This document shows, one piece after another, positions 18,451-27,993 of a stretch of DNA of 64,000 bases (position 1 is the first letter of the stretch; the number at the start of each line of letters is the position of its first letter). The DNA comes from Paenibacillus sp. Soil766 (lineage in GTDB: Bacteria > Bacillota > Bacilli > Paenibacillales > NBRC-103111). The translations under genes were made by a program, and so were the position numbers. Below the pieces are notes generated by a model. That model saw nothing but the letters and a program-made list of their open reading frames with translations. It was not told the origin of the DNA and did not search any database. The stretch covers positions 124,835 to 188,834 of the forward strand of contig NZ_LMSJ01000001.1 in the NCBI RefSeq assembly GCF_001428105.1, read 5' to 3'.

Positions 18451-18966
18451 TTATGGTGTAAAAGTTATTATGTTTAAATCACGATTATTTGCTGTGCTTG
18501 AGGTAACGCTGGTTGCTGCCGTAACAATGACTCTAACAGAATAGGTCGAGGTAGCAGTAGCTGGAGCAACATCTACCTGGGTACTAGCTAATGGAAATCT
18601 ATGAGTTCCTGCATTGTTTTGGTTGGAATTAAAAATCCTAGTATCAATTAATGTTGAATCTCGATATAATCGCATTTCAAAGCGAATTGACCAGTTTGCA
18701 GCAGTAACGGCTTCAATAGATAAAGAGTAATCAATTTTAAGTCGCTGGTTAACCAAGACACCTTGAGTAAGACTTACAACTGTTACTTCTGTGTTTAATG
18801 GTAAAACACTTATTGATCCTGCGTTTTCAGCAAAAGCTAAAGTTGGTGAAATAACAGATGGACCCGTTGCACCAGTGACCCCTGTTGCTCCAGTCACCCC
18901 TGTCGCTCCTGTTGCTCCCGTTGATCCTATTGCTCCGGTTGATCCCGTTGATCCGGTTACCCCAGG
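18451..18966 (-). pseudogene. C-terminal remnant of a BclA-like collagen-repeat spore surface protein
   Basis: About 25 residues of collagen-like Gly-X-Thr repeats ([19 protein letters not shown]) lead into a beta-rich C-terminal domain of about 130 residues ([19 protein letters not shown] to [10 protein letters not shown]). This is the usual end of exosporium or spore-surface glycoproteins. There is no proper N-terminus: the repeat begins abruptly at about 18966, where the 3' part of a response regulator gene ends. A GTG at 18897 could start a short product but has no clear ribosome binding site. It looks like a fragment left by a deletion or recombination. Confidence 0.7.
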
Positions 18967-20416
18967 AAAAAAGTAGTGAAATAATTGGCATCGGCTAACC
19001 CTAGGCGCGTTGCAATATCATATAATTTCAGCTCTTGCTCTCGCAGTAGTTCCTTGGCCTTCTCAACTCGAAACTCAGAAATAAATTCTTTCACGGTTTG
19101 ACCCTTTTGCTTTTTAAAATAGAAGCACAGGTACGTCTCACTTAAATTGACATGTTCCGCAATGGCACCAATCGTAAAGCCTTTCTCATGAAAATGAGCG
19201 TGAATATAACGAATCACTACGGTATTCGGTCAATTTCCTTCCATATGTAGCGTCTCTCCTCGTCCTCCGCTTGCTCTGTAATTCCTTGAATAGCGGCCAC
19301 TTCAAGCGTGACGAGCAATAATTGAAAAAACGTATCTTTTACCCGGACGATGTCCAAATCCTGTTGTTGAAGCGCACACGAGGCCCAAGCTTCAATGATG
19401 GCGTTAGCTTCATCAACCTCACCTTTTCTTAAGATCTCCCGATAGTTCTTCAACTTTTCCCGATCGATCTCAAACGCTTGGGGTTGCCCGATGTCATTCA
19501 CAAAACACATACTATGACTATCATAATAAAAATTCAAATTTCCAGCCTCATAAGCGGTTCGATACGCACGATGAATGTGCTGAAGTCCTTTCACTGGTTC
19601 ACCGACACCTACATACATCTTAATTTGACTATCCAACATCTGTTTCAATTCCGAATAGAGTTGATCCAATACTTGTCTACTGTCCCGGTAGCTGCTTCCG
19701 TACGCTTCGGGTAAAATCACGATCAACCAGTTGATCGCATCGAATCCACACAGAGCACCTACTATCATCATAAGCGGGAGCTCATTCAATTGTTTCAGTA
19801 ACGTTTCTTGGAGAAATGCGGGATCTTCAGGTAATTGCGTTGGTGACCAGTAGAACGAAACCGCCATTACGGTAAACCAACCATCTGCCTGATAAGGCAA
19901 ACTATGCTGCGTGCTAAGCAACTGGGCGATTTCACGCGAGGTTCCTTCTGAAATCAACCTGCGGACAATGTCTTGTTTGAGGAACGGCAAACTTTGGTCG
20001 TAGCTAGACTGGAGTCGCTTCTCGGTAAGAACTCTTTCATCTTCTTCTCTGCGCTGCTCGACTGCTTTCTCCACAGCACCGCGAACGATGTCCAAATTAA
20101 TTGGCTTTTCTATATAGTTGGCTGCTTTTAACTGGATTGCGGATATTAAATAATCTTTATCGGAATACCCGCTTAAGAAAATGATTTTACATGTCGCGTC
20201 TGTCCAGCGCAGCCTTTTAGCAAATTCAATGCCATCCATCTTCGGCATCCTCACGTCACAGAGCACAATATCCGGCCGCCATTGACCAGCAACTTGCAGT
20301 GCGTCTTGACCATTGCGTGCGGTTTGCACTTCCGTGATGCCAATCTCAACCCAAGCAATATGCTTGCGAAGCAGCTCTCGCGTACGTTCCTCATCATCTA
20401 CGATTAATAGTCTCAT
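18957..20416 (-). pseudogene. AraC-type response regulator, frameshifted and truncated
   Basis: The 5' part (19217-20416, 399 codons) is a normal YesN-like start: receiver domain with D54 (VLCDVRMPKMDG), then a linker domain. It hits TAG at 19217. The frame then shifts and continues VIRYIHAHFHEKGFTIGAIA, the expected AraC helix-turn-helix, down to DANYFTTFF, where the natural sequence should go on but collagen-repeat DNA begins. So the gene has a frameshift within the linker and lacks the last ~20 residues of the DNA-binding domain. AAGGAGG lies 7 bases before the ATG. No partner kinase is nearby. It has probably lost function. Confidence 0.8.
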
Positions 20417-20440
20417 TCAAGCTCCTCCTTGTGAAAAAGA

Positions 20441-20468
20441 GAGAAAGCAGGCCGCCTGTGCGGACTGC
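20441..20468 (-). terminator. Terminator after the GH35 gene
   Basis: GCAGTCCGC/GCGGCCTGC (minus strand) forms a 9-bp stem with one mismatch and a tight loop, followed by TTTCTCTCTTTTTC. It lies about 45 bases past the beta-galactosidase stop. Confidence 0.65.
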
Positions 20469-20512
20469 TGCAATGGATTGTGTTGGTATTTATTATAGTA
20501 TAGAAACCTCTT

Positions 20513-22873
20513 TCAAACACCGATTATAATTTCATAAACAGGCACTGCCTGAATGGATTGAAGATCGGCGATTCGCTCGGTCGCTTGTTCATGCCAGCCC
20601 GCCATTGTTGTATGGCTATTCACAAATGATCCCTTGCGAATGGGCGAAATATAGATATACATCCCCTGGTCAATCAGTCTCTGTTCGAACTGCTTCAAAC
20701 CGATTTCCCAAGGTAACCCATTGCTGAAATTGTCGTTGATCAGATCACCATCGATGAAGGCATAACCTATATCACCTGTATAATTAACCCTCAACAGCAC
20801 TTGTTTCACATCTTGAAAAGCATCTGTTGCGAAGCGGATCTCTGCTTTATCTGCGCTCACCTTGGTGAAATCGAACTTGATCTCTTTGTATGGAATGCGA
20901 AATAGATATGTGGTGAATAGTTCTTGCTTGCTTGTTTCAACAAGCTCCGCACCGCTCATGACTTGACTCGCATCCAAATCGGGGAATACGCGCAGCATTA
21001 CGTCCCTCTCATCTGTTGATTCAAGCTTGATTTGACCATTCATGACCAGCAAATTGCTACTCGTCATGAAAACCCGCTCAATTCCCTGTACCTCTGCCTT
21101 CCAGAAATCGAGACTTTGCGCGTCTGATAAGGCAACTACGTGCACAACCTCTCCTGATACTGCTGCCTGCATACTGAACATCACCATGTCAGCTTCATCC
21201 AATGTGACGATGGTTACATCATTCATCTTTCGTACCGAACCCTGATCGAGCTTGATTTCAGCTTGCAAGGACGTTGTTTGCACAGCAAATTCGCCCCGCA
21301 TACCATCTGGAATCGCGAAGAAATAGTAGATCTCACCGTCTACCAAAAGATGCGTAATCAGCTGTGCAGTCGCATACTTCAGCCTTATGCCGCCAAGATC
21401 GAATTGATAAGGCAGCATACAGTGGCTGTCTTTCTTTACTCGCATGCCGCCTTCTGCCGGGAACCGAATGGTCTCTTCCTGGAGCTCAATCGACACCTGA
21501 ATATCTTCCAAATCCATGTTCTCGACATGATCCTGATAATTATTCAAGAACAACAGTCCAGAGCCCTCAGCTGCCCGGACAGCAAATCGCAGTGTACTCA
21601 CGTCAGTTGGTTCTATGTCTGATGCCCCGATCGGCAGCAAAGTCTTCGTTCGACACAGCCAGTCCTCGTACTGCGTATAGAAATAGTGTTGAAGCTTTGT
21701 TCTTCGGTAGGACTCCCGCACTTGTCCGAACTCCCCAATCATCGCATTAAAATCATAGGAGATCTTCGGTGTTGCTAGGTCATTTAGGTATAAATCACGT
21801 TTCCCCTTCGGATTGGAACCCCCATGATACATATAGTAACCAATCATATTACAGCCTTCAGCAACCTTCATTCCCGTCATCGCGGGTACACTCATATAGT
21901 CAAATTGAAAACGATATTTATAGAAAGGCGTCATGCCGCCACCCATTTCACAGCACATATAGGGATAGTCTTCAGGCGTGTATAACGGTTCAAAATTGTA
22001 GCTCTTCGGAATCTCATTATTGTGCTTATCACGGAACAGGTACTCGGGTGTAGGCGGGTGCTCTTTCCTATCACCAAAACGATCGTGTTCATAGTAAATC
22101 CAAGGCCAATAAGCGTATCCGCCCCATAAAGGCAGCATCTCCTCCGTTGGCGTCGTCGCGCCTCCCCAAGCCGTGCACGTATAGATCGGCGTAACAATGC
22201 CTGCTTCAACCGCTAGTTGTTTTAGCTTGATCAAGTGAGCATCCCCATCACTCCCTTGGCTTAGCCACAGGTTGCTAATACCCGTCGTGAGCGCCCATTG
22301 CGCTGCAGAATGGTTATGTTCATTCTCGATCTGGGTACCGATGATCGGACCACCTTGTGCATAGAGGAGACCCTGCAGTTGATTTCCGATCTCCTGATAG
22401 AGTACTTCCACAAACGCCAAATAGCCCTCGTCATTAGAGCGTACGTTAAACGGGCGACCGAATAACCAATCCGGCATGCCGCCATTACGCACCTCTCCAT
22501 GACAGAAAGGGCCTATTCTGACGATGACGTAAAGTCCATGAGTACCGCATAAGGCTACGAATTTACGCAGATCTTTGTTACCGCTCCATTCGAATGCGCC
22601 CTGAATCTCCTCATGCATATTCCAAAACACATACGTAGCGATTACGTTAATGCCACCCATTTTCATTTTAACAATCTCATCTTCCCACAACCGCTCATCA
22701 TATCTAGAAAAATGAAATTCCCCACATACCGCAAAAAATGGTTTGCCATCTCGTTCCATATAATAATTCGTAAAGGCAAGCTCCTCCCCTTGTGGGTTCG
22801 TGCCCCCTTGCCGAATATGTCCTGAGAAAATTAGTTTGCGGTCATCACGAGCATCTAATCTGTATGTATTCAT
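20513..22873 (-). CDS. Glycoside hydrolase family 35 beta-galactosidase
   Basis: A 786-residue cytoplasmic enzyme (no signal peptide). The GH35 barrel fills the N-terminal half: CGEFHFSRYDERLWEDE, YVFWNMHEE, RIGPFCHGE, GMPDWL and the acid/base motif QIENEH (catalytic Glu about 185). The nucleophile is expected in CCEMGGG. Beta-sandwich domains follow. GGAGG lies 7 bases before the ATG at 22873; a TTG two codons earlier is less well placed. GH35 enzymes remove terminal beta-galactose. With GH127 and sulfatase genes beside it, it probably trims imported fragments of an arabinogalactan or sulfated galactan. Confidence 0.88.
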   Translation of the reverse strand: MNTYRLDARDDRKLIFSGHIRQGGTNPQGEELAFTNYYMERDGKPFFAVCGEFHFSRYDERLWEDEIVKMKMGGINVIATYVFWNMHEEIQGAFEWSGNKDLRKFVALCGTHGLYVIVRIGPFCHGEVRNGGMPDWLFGRPFNVRSNDEGYLAFVEVLYQEIGNQLQGLLYAQGGPIIGTQIENEHNHSAAQWALTTGISNLWLSQGSDGDAHLIKLKQLAVEAGIVTPIYTCTAWGGATTPTEEMLPLWGGYAYWPWIYYEHDRFGDRKEHPPTPEYLFRDKHNNEIPKSYNFEPLYTPEDYPYMCCEMGGGMTPFYKYRFQFDYMSVPAMTGMKVAEGCNMIGYYMYHGGSNPKGKRDLYLNDLATPKISYDFNAMIGEFGQVRESYRRTKLQHYFYTQYEDWLCRTKTLLPIGASDIEPTDVSTLRFAVRAAEGSGLLFLNNYQDHVENMDLEDIQVSIELQEETIRFPAEGGMRVKKDSHCMLPYQFDLGGIRLKYATAQLITHLLVDGEIYYFFAIPDGMRGEFAVQTTSLQAEIKLDQGSVRKMNDVTIVTLDEADMVMFSMQAAVSGEVVHVVALSDAQSLDFWKAEVQGIERVFMTSSNLLVMNGQIKLESTDERDVMLRVFPDLDASQVMSGAELVETSKQELFTTYLFRIPYKEIKFDFTKVSADKAEIRFATDAFQDVKQVLLRVNYTGDIGYAFIDGDLINDNFSNGLPWEIGLKQFEQRLIDQGMYIYISPIRKGSFVNSHTTMAGWHEQATERIADLQSIQAVPVYEIIIGV

Positions 22874-23086
22874 CTTCAAACCTCCCCTAATCCATTCACC
22901 CCATTATAAATGAAAAAAAACGAGGTGAGAAATAGGTAAAGTTTCGAAATTCTTTGAAAATCTAATATAAGTTGTTAATGGCATCAAGCCAATCTCCTAC
23001 ACCAATGGTTAACTCTACATACCATTCAAAAGAGTCATGAGCCGGTACCTCTTGTGCAGTGCTTGTCCAAAGCACAAGTAACTCGG
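22874..23086. other. Intergenic region with an orphan minus-strand reading frame
   Basis: Between GH35 and the AraC remnant. The minus strand is open for about 45 codons ending at 22962 (LWTSTAQEVPAHDSFEWYVE then LTIGVGDWLDAINNLY). The composition looks protein-like, but there is no ribosome binding site or good start and the family is not recognised. It may be the end of a lost gene. Confidence 0.3.
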
Positions 23087-23312
23087 TCAATTCTATTATT
23101 TAACGAAGAAATCGGATTTCCACCAATTGAATACTTTTTGCGGATGAAAATTCAAAAAAGCAGCTCAATTACTTAGCTTAACTCCTCTCTCCATCAAAGA
23201 GGTCGGTGCAACCATTGGTATCTCCGACCCCTATTATTTCTCGCGTATTTTCAAGAAAATGACAGGCTCCGCCCATCCACATATCGAAACGTTCCGAAAG
23301 GATAACGACAGG
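23087..23312 (+). pseudogene. C-terminal remnant of an AraC-family regulator
   Basis: The plus strand encodes EEIGFPPIEYFLRMKIQK in one frame and AAQLLSLTPLSIKEVGATIG, then ISDPYYFSRIFKKMTGSAHP, in another. Together they are the classic second half of an AraC helix-turn-helix domain. The frame change occurs at the A-run around 23154-23159. The N-terminal sensor part is absent. It lies between GH35 and GH127, where a functional AraC regulator would be expected. Confidence 0.75.
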
Positions 23313-23363
23313 ATTTGGAAAGGTGTTGGCCAACTGCACAACAAACTAAAAAAGCCTGGTTTC

Positions 23364-25268
23364 TCAGACTTTAGGTTTAACGGGAAAATATACCGTGTAT
23401 GTCTCGTCCTTAATCTCATAGAGAGGAATAAAACGTATCCCCTCGTTTTGCCCCTTTGTCCTATAGTATCCGACATTCCACCAACTGTGATTCCGTTCGC
23501 GATCCGTTGTAAGTATAGTCTCGGGCAGTGTAGCGTTCCCAACTAAACGATATTCACGATCAATCAATCCCGCCAATACAATCGGACCATCCATAAAAGC
23601 TACCAAGTTTTCAGAGCCAGGAAGCAGCTCGGTTGTCAAAGCTTTTGGGAACTCAATTTGGATAAGATCTCCATCCTTCCATGTTTTGCGAATCTCAATA
23701 AATGATTGAACGATAACAGAATCAACCACTCGGACACCATTTACATATAGGATCGGATCACTGCTTACCCACCTTGGAACTCGAAGTTTCATGGTAAATT
23801 CAGCTGCTTGATCACACTGAATTGTTAATCTATACATAAATCGATCCGGTCGTTGCCCAGGAATTGGCGGCATATCAATTTTGGTTATAGCTGTCATTCC
23901 CGTTACGTTCCAGCCATTCAAAGGATAGACACCATATTGACCATCCTGCTGGAGATGAATGTGAACCAAAACACCATCTAACTTAAGCCTAACCTCCGAT
24001 GGAAGCCATTGGCACACTGCTACTCCCTCTTGATCCTCCATGAAAATCTGCTGCTCATAAGAAGCATTCGCTTGTACAAGTGTTCCATGGCAACACCAAA
24101 AGTGCTGCGTATGAGATCCCCACTTCTTAAGACTCCCTGCTCCGATGCCCAGAAAATACGTAATCATGCCAGTTTCCCCATGCTGGTGAGCCAGAACCCC
24201 GTTATAGAATCTTCGCTCCCAATAGTCCGCATATTCGGGTTTCCCTGTCCATCTGAGCAGCACATGTGCAAGCCGCATCATGTTGTAGTTAACGCAATGT
24301 TCCTGTCCTACTCCCATTCTCTCCGCCATGTGGCCCTGCGGTATCCATAATTCACCATCATCTCCAGCGCCGGTGCAATAGTATCCTCTATGCGTAACCG
24401 CGCATGTCCAGAACGCTTCCACAACCTCTCGAAAACGCTCCTCTCCCGTTACTTCCCACGCTCTAGCAGCTCCCAAAATTTCAGGAATCTGCGTATTCGC
24501 ATGCTTATTCGTCAATACGTCTTGTCCCGTCAACAATGCGTCAAAAAAACGACGGCGATCATACCGATGGATTAATTCAAGATGTGTTTCATCCTTTGTT
24601 AAACCGTATAGATCTGCCCAGACCTCCAACATGCCACCTGTTTCTGAATCAAGGAGGTCATCCATGTGTTCTCGGCTAAACTGCCCTGTCCAGCGGTAAA
24701 ACCAAGAAGCTAAGCCTCGCATGAGATCGAGCGCTCCTTCATTTTGACCAATTGCATACATCTCGTATAGCCCCATTAATAGCTTATGAATCGTATAATG
24801 CGGTGCCCAGACTAACTTTCCTTTTGCTAATCTGTTCATGTATGACGCTGGAAATGCAGCAAGCCATTCACCCCCATTCGCCTCCTGACAACGCGCCAAT
24901 TCTTGGACGATGTAGTCCGCTTTGGCTTTAATCTGCATATCTTTGGTTTGCGCATAGATACGGGCCGCCGCAGACAACCAATGTCCCATCATATGTCCTC
25001 TCAGCTCACAGGTTGGCGACTCCCATCCCCAATGCCAATGTTCAGGACCGTCCATACTTGTCGTTGTCGCACTAGTCGTTCCTCCATTTCCACTATAGCT
25101 CCATAAACCGGCTTCCAGATAGAAATTACGAAGCAAGTTATCGTTCGTTAAACTTAAGATATAGGTCTTATTCAGTTCAAAGCGAGCTGCAAGCGGCCCT
25201 GCTGATAATGTAACTTGCCCATTCGGAAAATCTGACATTATACTTCCATTCAAATTAATAACCTCCAT
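23364..25268 (-). CDS. Glycoside hydrolase family 127 beta-L-arabinofuranosidase
   Basis: A 634-residue protein of the GH127 (formerly DUF1680) family. The metal-binding glutamate/cysteine set of the HypBA1-type active site is visible as EHC (E323, C325) and CC (C392, C393 in WCCHGT). Upstream hallmarks include GHWLSAAARIYA and WAPHYTIHKLLMGL. There is no signal peptide, so it acts inside the cell, removing beta-linked L-arabinofuranose from small saccharides such as those of hydroxyproline-rich glycoproteins or arabinogalactan. It is divergent from an AraC gene 107 bases away that probably controls it. Confidence 0.87.
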   Translation of the reverse strand: MEVINLNGSIMSDFPNGQVTLSAGPLAARFELNKTYILSLTNDNLLRNFYLEAGLWSYSGNGGTTSATTTSMDGPEHWHWGWESPTCELRGHMMGHWLSAAARIYAQTKDMQIKAKADYIVQELARCQEANGGEWLAAFPASYMNRLAKGKLVWAPHYTIHKLLMGLYEMYAIGQNEGALDLMRGLASWFYRWTGQFSREHMDDLLDSETGGMLEVWADLYGLTKDETHLELIHRYDRRRFFDALLTGQDVLTNKHANTQIPEILGAARAWEVTGEERFREVVEAFWTCAVTHRGYYCTGAGDDGELWIPQGHMAERMGVGQEHCVNYNMMRLAHVLLRWTGKPEYADYWERRFYNGVLAHQHGETGMITYFLGIGAGSLKKWGSHTQHFWCCHGTLVQANASYEQQIFMEDQEGVAVCQWLPSEVRLKLDGVLVHIHLQQDGQYGVYPLNGWNVTGMTAITKIDMPPIPGQRPDRFMYRLTIQCDQAAEFTMKLRVPRWVSSDPILYVNGVRVVDSVIVQSFIEIRKTWKDGDLIQIEFPKALTTELLPGSENLVAFMDGPIVLAGLIDREYRLVGNATLPETILTTDRERNHSWWNVGYYRTKGQNEGIRFIPLYEIKDETYTVYFPVKPKV

Positions 25269-25375
25269 TTTTTTGTTTCCTCTATCTATAATAAACCTAT
25301 GTTTTTACTATACAAATACACAAAATAACAGTTTACATATACTTTTTTTAGCTTTATTCTAGAATCAATGATGTA

Positions 25376-26272
25376 ATGGAGGCGATAAGAATAGACACTC
25401 AGGTTTATTTATCAGGCGATCGCTTTCCCTTAATAAGAGATCTGGGATGGAATCAGGTTCATGACGTGTACTCGCATCCTGATCGCACATTGGATTTCGA
25501 TGTTTTTATATATGTAACAGAAGGAAGCATGCAAGTCATGGAAGAGAATCAGGAATATGTAATCCAAGAACATGAACATCTATTCTTAAAAAAGGGACTT
25601 CATCATTGGGGGCACCCTGTGACGACACCTGGTACCTCTTGGTATTGGATCCATGTTACTTCCCCAGACTTCGTACAAACTGACTACAAAACACATATTC
25701 CACTTCCTGAGATAGATTTTTATTATCCGAATCATTATGCTTACACATTCCCAATGCCTAAACATGGGACTTCACCTTTTCATCGCACACTAGAAAGTAG
25801 ACTTCAATTACTTGTTACTGACTTTGGCAAACCCACTACGCATGGAATGGCACAACTTAGCTCACAAGTGTATCAAATGTTCTTGGAATTGCATAAAGCG
25901 ATGAGCGAAAACAAAACTACTGAGAGTACAGGGAAAAGCGAAGTTATTACGGGGCGCATAATGAGGCATCTCATTGAGCATACGGATGAAGATTTTGATT
26001 CATCTTCAGTAAGCAGCAAGTTGAGATTAAATTACAGTTATTTATCGGCTACCTTCAAGAAACAAACCGGTCTAAGCATTGTTGAAGCGCATACGAAATT
26101 AAGAATAAATAAAGCAATTGAATGGATGCGAAATTCCTCACTTAACATCTCTGAAATTAGCGAGAGGTTAGGTTATAAAAATCCTTATTATTTCAGCAGA
26201 GTATTCAAAAAAGTAACTGGAGAATCCCCTTCTGCTTATATGAGACATTTTTATAAAAAAGCGATGACATAG
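25376..26272 (+). CDS. AraC-family transcriptional regulator with cupin sensor
   Basis: A 298-residue regulator: an N-terminal cupin-like beta-barrel (about 25-140, with FDVFIYVTEG and HEHLFLKKGLHHWGH) and a C-terminal AraC domain (about 195-292) ending KNPYYFSRVFKKVTGESPSA. It is divergent from the GH127 gene and probably activates it in response to a sugar. The ATG at 25376 has no strong ribosome binding site upstream; no better start is seen in frame. Confidence 0.85.
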   Translation: MEAIRIDTQVYLSGDRFPLIRDLGWNQVHDVYSHPDRTLDFDVFIYVTEGSMQVMEENQEYVIQEHEHLFLKKGLHHWGHPVTTPGTSWYWIHVTSPDFVQTDYKTHIPLPEIDFYYPNHYAYTFPMPKHGTSPFHRTLESRLQLLVTDFGKPTTHGMAQLSSQVYQMFLELHKAMSENKTTESTGKSEVITGRIMRHLIEHTDEDFDSSSVSSKLRLNYSYLSATFKKQTGLSIVEAHTKLRINKAIEWMRNSSLNISEISERLGYKNPYYFSRVFKKVTGESPSAYMRHFYKKAMT

Positions 26273-26288
26273 AAATGAACGAATAGTC

Positions 26289-26338
26289 AAAAGATCGCCA
26301 TTCATTCGGCTATTTAAACCGGACAGGGCGATCTTTTT
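26289..26338 (+). terminator. Terminator between the AraC and sulfatase genes
   Basis: AAAAGATCGCC pairs with GGCGATCTTTTT across a 27-base loop, followed by TTTTTAT on the plus strand. Because of the symmetrical A/T flanks it can also serve the sulfatase gene converging from the other side. Confidence 0.75.
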
Positions 26339-26399
26339 ATTAATTGTTGACCTTTATATTTGTAATCCCAAACTGGTCTGCTTCCGCAGTCCAAACCTA

Positions 26400-27863
26400 C
26401 TATCTCACCATCGGCTTAAACGCACTACTTTCTGTTACCCCTGGCGCTAACGGCTTCATCTGCCCCAACCCGGTAACTGGAGCAGATATACCTTCCTTTC
26501 CAGGAACGGCATATTTGCTAAACCAAGTTCCCAGGCGCATTCTGAGTTCTTCTATCACAGATTGACACGCTATATCTTCAGCTCGATTGATAGTCTCGTC
26601 TGGGTCATTCAAAAGGTCGTAAAGCTCATGAGGCCCATACGGATAGTGATGTACGTATTTCCACTCTCGGGTGCGAATCATTCGAACTGGTCCATACTCG
26701 TCATAAATGACGATGTCCTCTCGGCCTTCACCTGGACTGTCTACCAGCAGATCGTAAAAGCTTCGCCCCGGCAGCCGCTCCTCTTCAGGATTAGGCAACC
26801 CAACGTAATCAAGCAAGGTAGGGAACACATCATATTGACTAATCAACTCACCCTGTACTTGTCCAAAAGGAATGGCGCCGATGTGACTAAAAATAGCAGG
26901 TACTTTCACCGATGTATCATACATATTAAATGGAAATGTACCATTCCCTTTTCCCCATATCCCATGATGGCCCATGTTCATACCATTGTCACCCGTAAAC
27001 ACGATCAACGTATTTTCACGAAGCCCCCGCTCTTTCAACATGTCCATGATCTTGCCAATTCCTTCGTCCATGGCGGTGACGGATGCGTAATATCCACGCA
27101 ATAGCTCTTTACGGTATTCCCCTTCTCCTGTCGGAGCGGTCCGTGTCTGGTTCGGATGTAACGGCAGCTCAGGCACTGAATTGAACTGGCAGTCCTCGTA
27201 AATAGCGACATAAGACTCCGGATGCTCCGACCGATCCCAGGGTGAATGCGGCGCCGTATAGTGAACACTCAAATAAAATGGGGAGTCTCCATGCGACATT
27301 TCGTCTAAGAACTGCAATGCGTTATCCGTAATCATATCGGTTACGTACCCGTCGACGATTTTCACCTCTCCATTCTCCACGATATCGGGTCTCATATAGG
27401 AGCAGCCACCTCTGGCGATGGAGAACCAGCGATCAAATCCTTTTTTTGGAACTGTGCTGTTGCCCAAATGCCACTTACCGCTTAATGCACAGGAATATCC
27501 GGCTTGAGCCAGCAGCTCCGTATAAGTCGGTTGCCCAGCTAAATAATCGATCGCGGTCCGCTCATCGGCAAACACCGGCTGTATTCGCACCTGTTCGTTT
27601 AATTCACTCGGGTTGACATTGCCTGAGCGAATCCAATCATGAACACCATGTTGGGAAGGAATCCTTCCAGTCAATATCGACGCACGTGCTGGCGAGCAAA
27701 CCGGCGAGGTACAAAAGAAGTTATCGAACCGCATTCCTTCCGCAGCGAGTCGGTCTAGGTTTGGTGTACGTATTTCACTATTACCTGCACATCCAAGCGC
27801 CCAACTACCCATATCGTCAGCAAGAATGAACACGATGTTTGGTTTTTGATTAGTTTTTCCCAC
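26400..27863 (-). CDS. Cys-type sulfatase (alkaline phosphatase superfamily)
   Basis: A 487-residue sulfatase with the formylglycine signature CSPAR at 56-60 in VCSPARASILTG, metal-binding D16/D17 (LADDMG), and the second metal site in FTGDNGMNMGHHGIWGKG. The GTG start at 27863 has GGAGG 9 bases upstream. There is no signal peptide, so it likely desulfates imported saccharides. Cys-type sulfatases need a formylglycine-generating or radical-SAM maturase, which is not in the window. It is divergent from an AraC gene and near GH35/GH127, suggesting a sulfated galactan or glycan substrate (inferred). Confidence 0.88.
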   Translation of the reverse strand: MGKTNQKPNIVFILADDMGSWALGCAGNSEIRTPNLDRLAAEGMRFDNFFCTSPVCSPARASILTGRIPSQHGVHDWIRSGNVNPSELNEQVRIQPVFADERTAIDYLAGQPTYTELLAQAGYSCALSGKWHLGNSTVPKKGFDRWFSIARGGCSYMRPDIVENGEVKIVDGYVTDMITDNALQFLDEMSHGDSPFYLSVHYTAPHSPWDRSEHPESYVAIYEDCQFNSVPELPLHPNQTRTAPTGEGEYRKELLRGYYASVTAMDEGIGKIMDMLKERGLRENTLIVFTGDNGMNMGHHGIWGKGNGTFPFNMYDTSVKVPAIFSHIGAIPFGQVQGELISQYDVFPTLLDYVGLPNPEEERLPGRSFYDLLVDSPGEGREDIVIYDEYGPVRMIRTREWKYVHHYPYGPHELYDLLNDPDETINRAEDIACQSVIEELRMRLGTWFSKYAVPGKEGISAPVTGLGQMKPLAPGVTESSAFKPMVR

Positions 27864-27993
27864 GAAACAATGCCTCCTTAATTATGATGTTTCTTCCCAA
27901 CTATAACGTACTATTTACAACGCTTTGATTCCATGCCACAATCAACGGTAGATTTGACATTTCTTACGATGTCTGCGAGCAGGAGGTCCTCTT

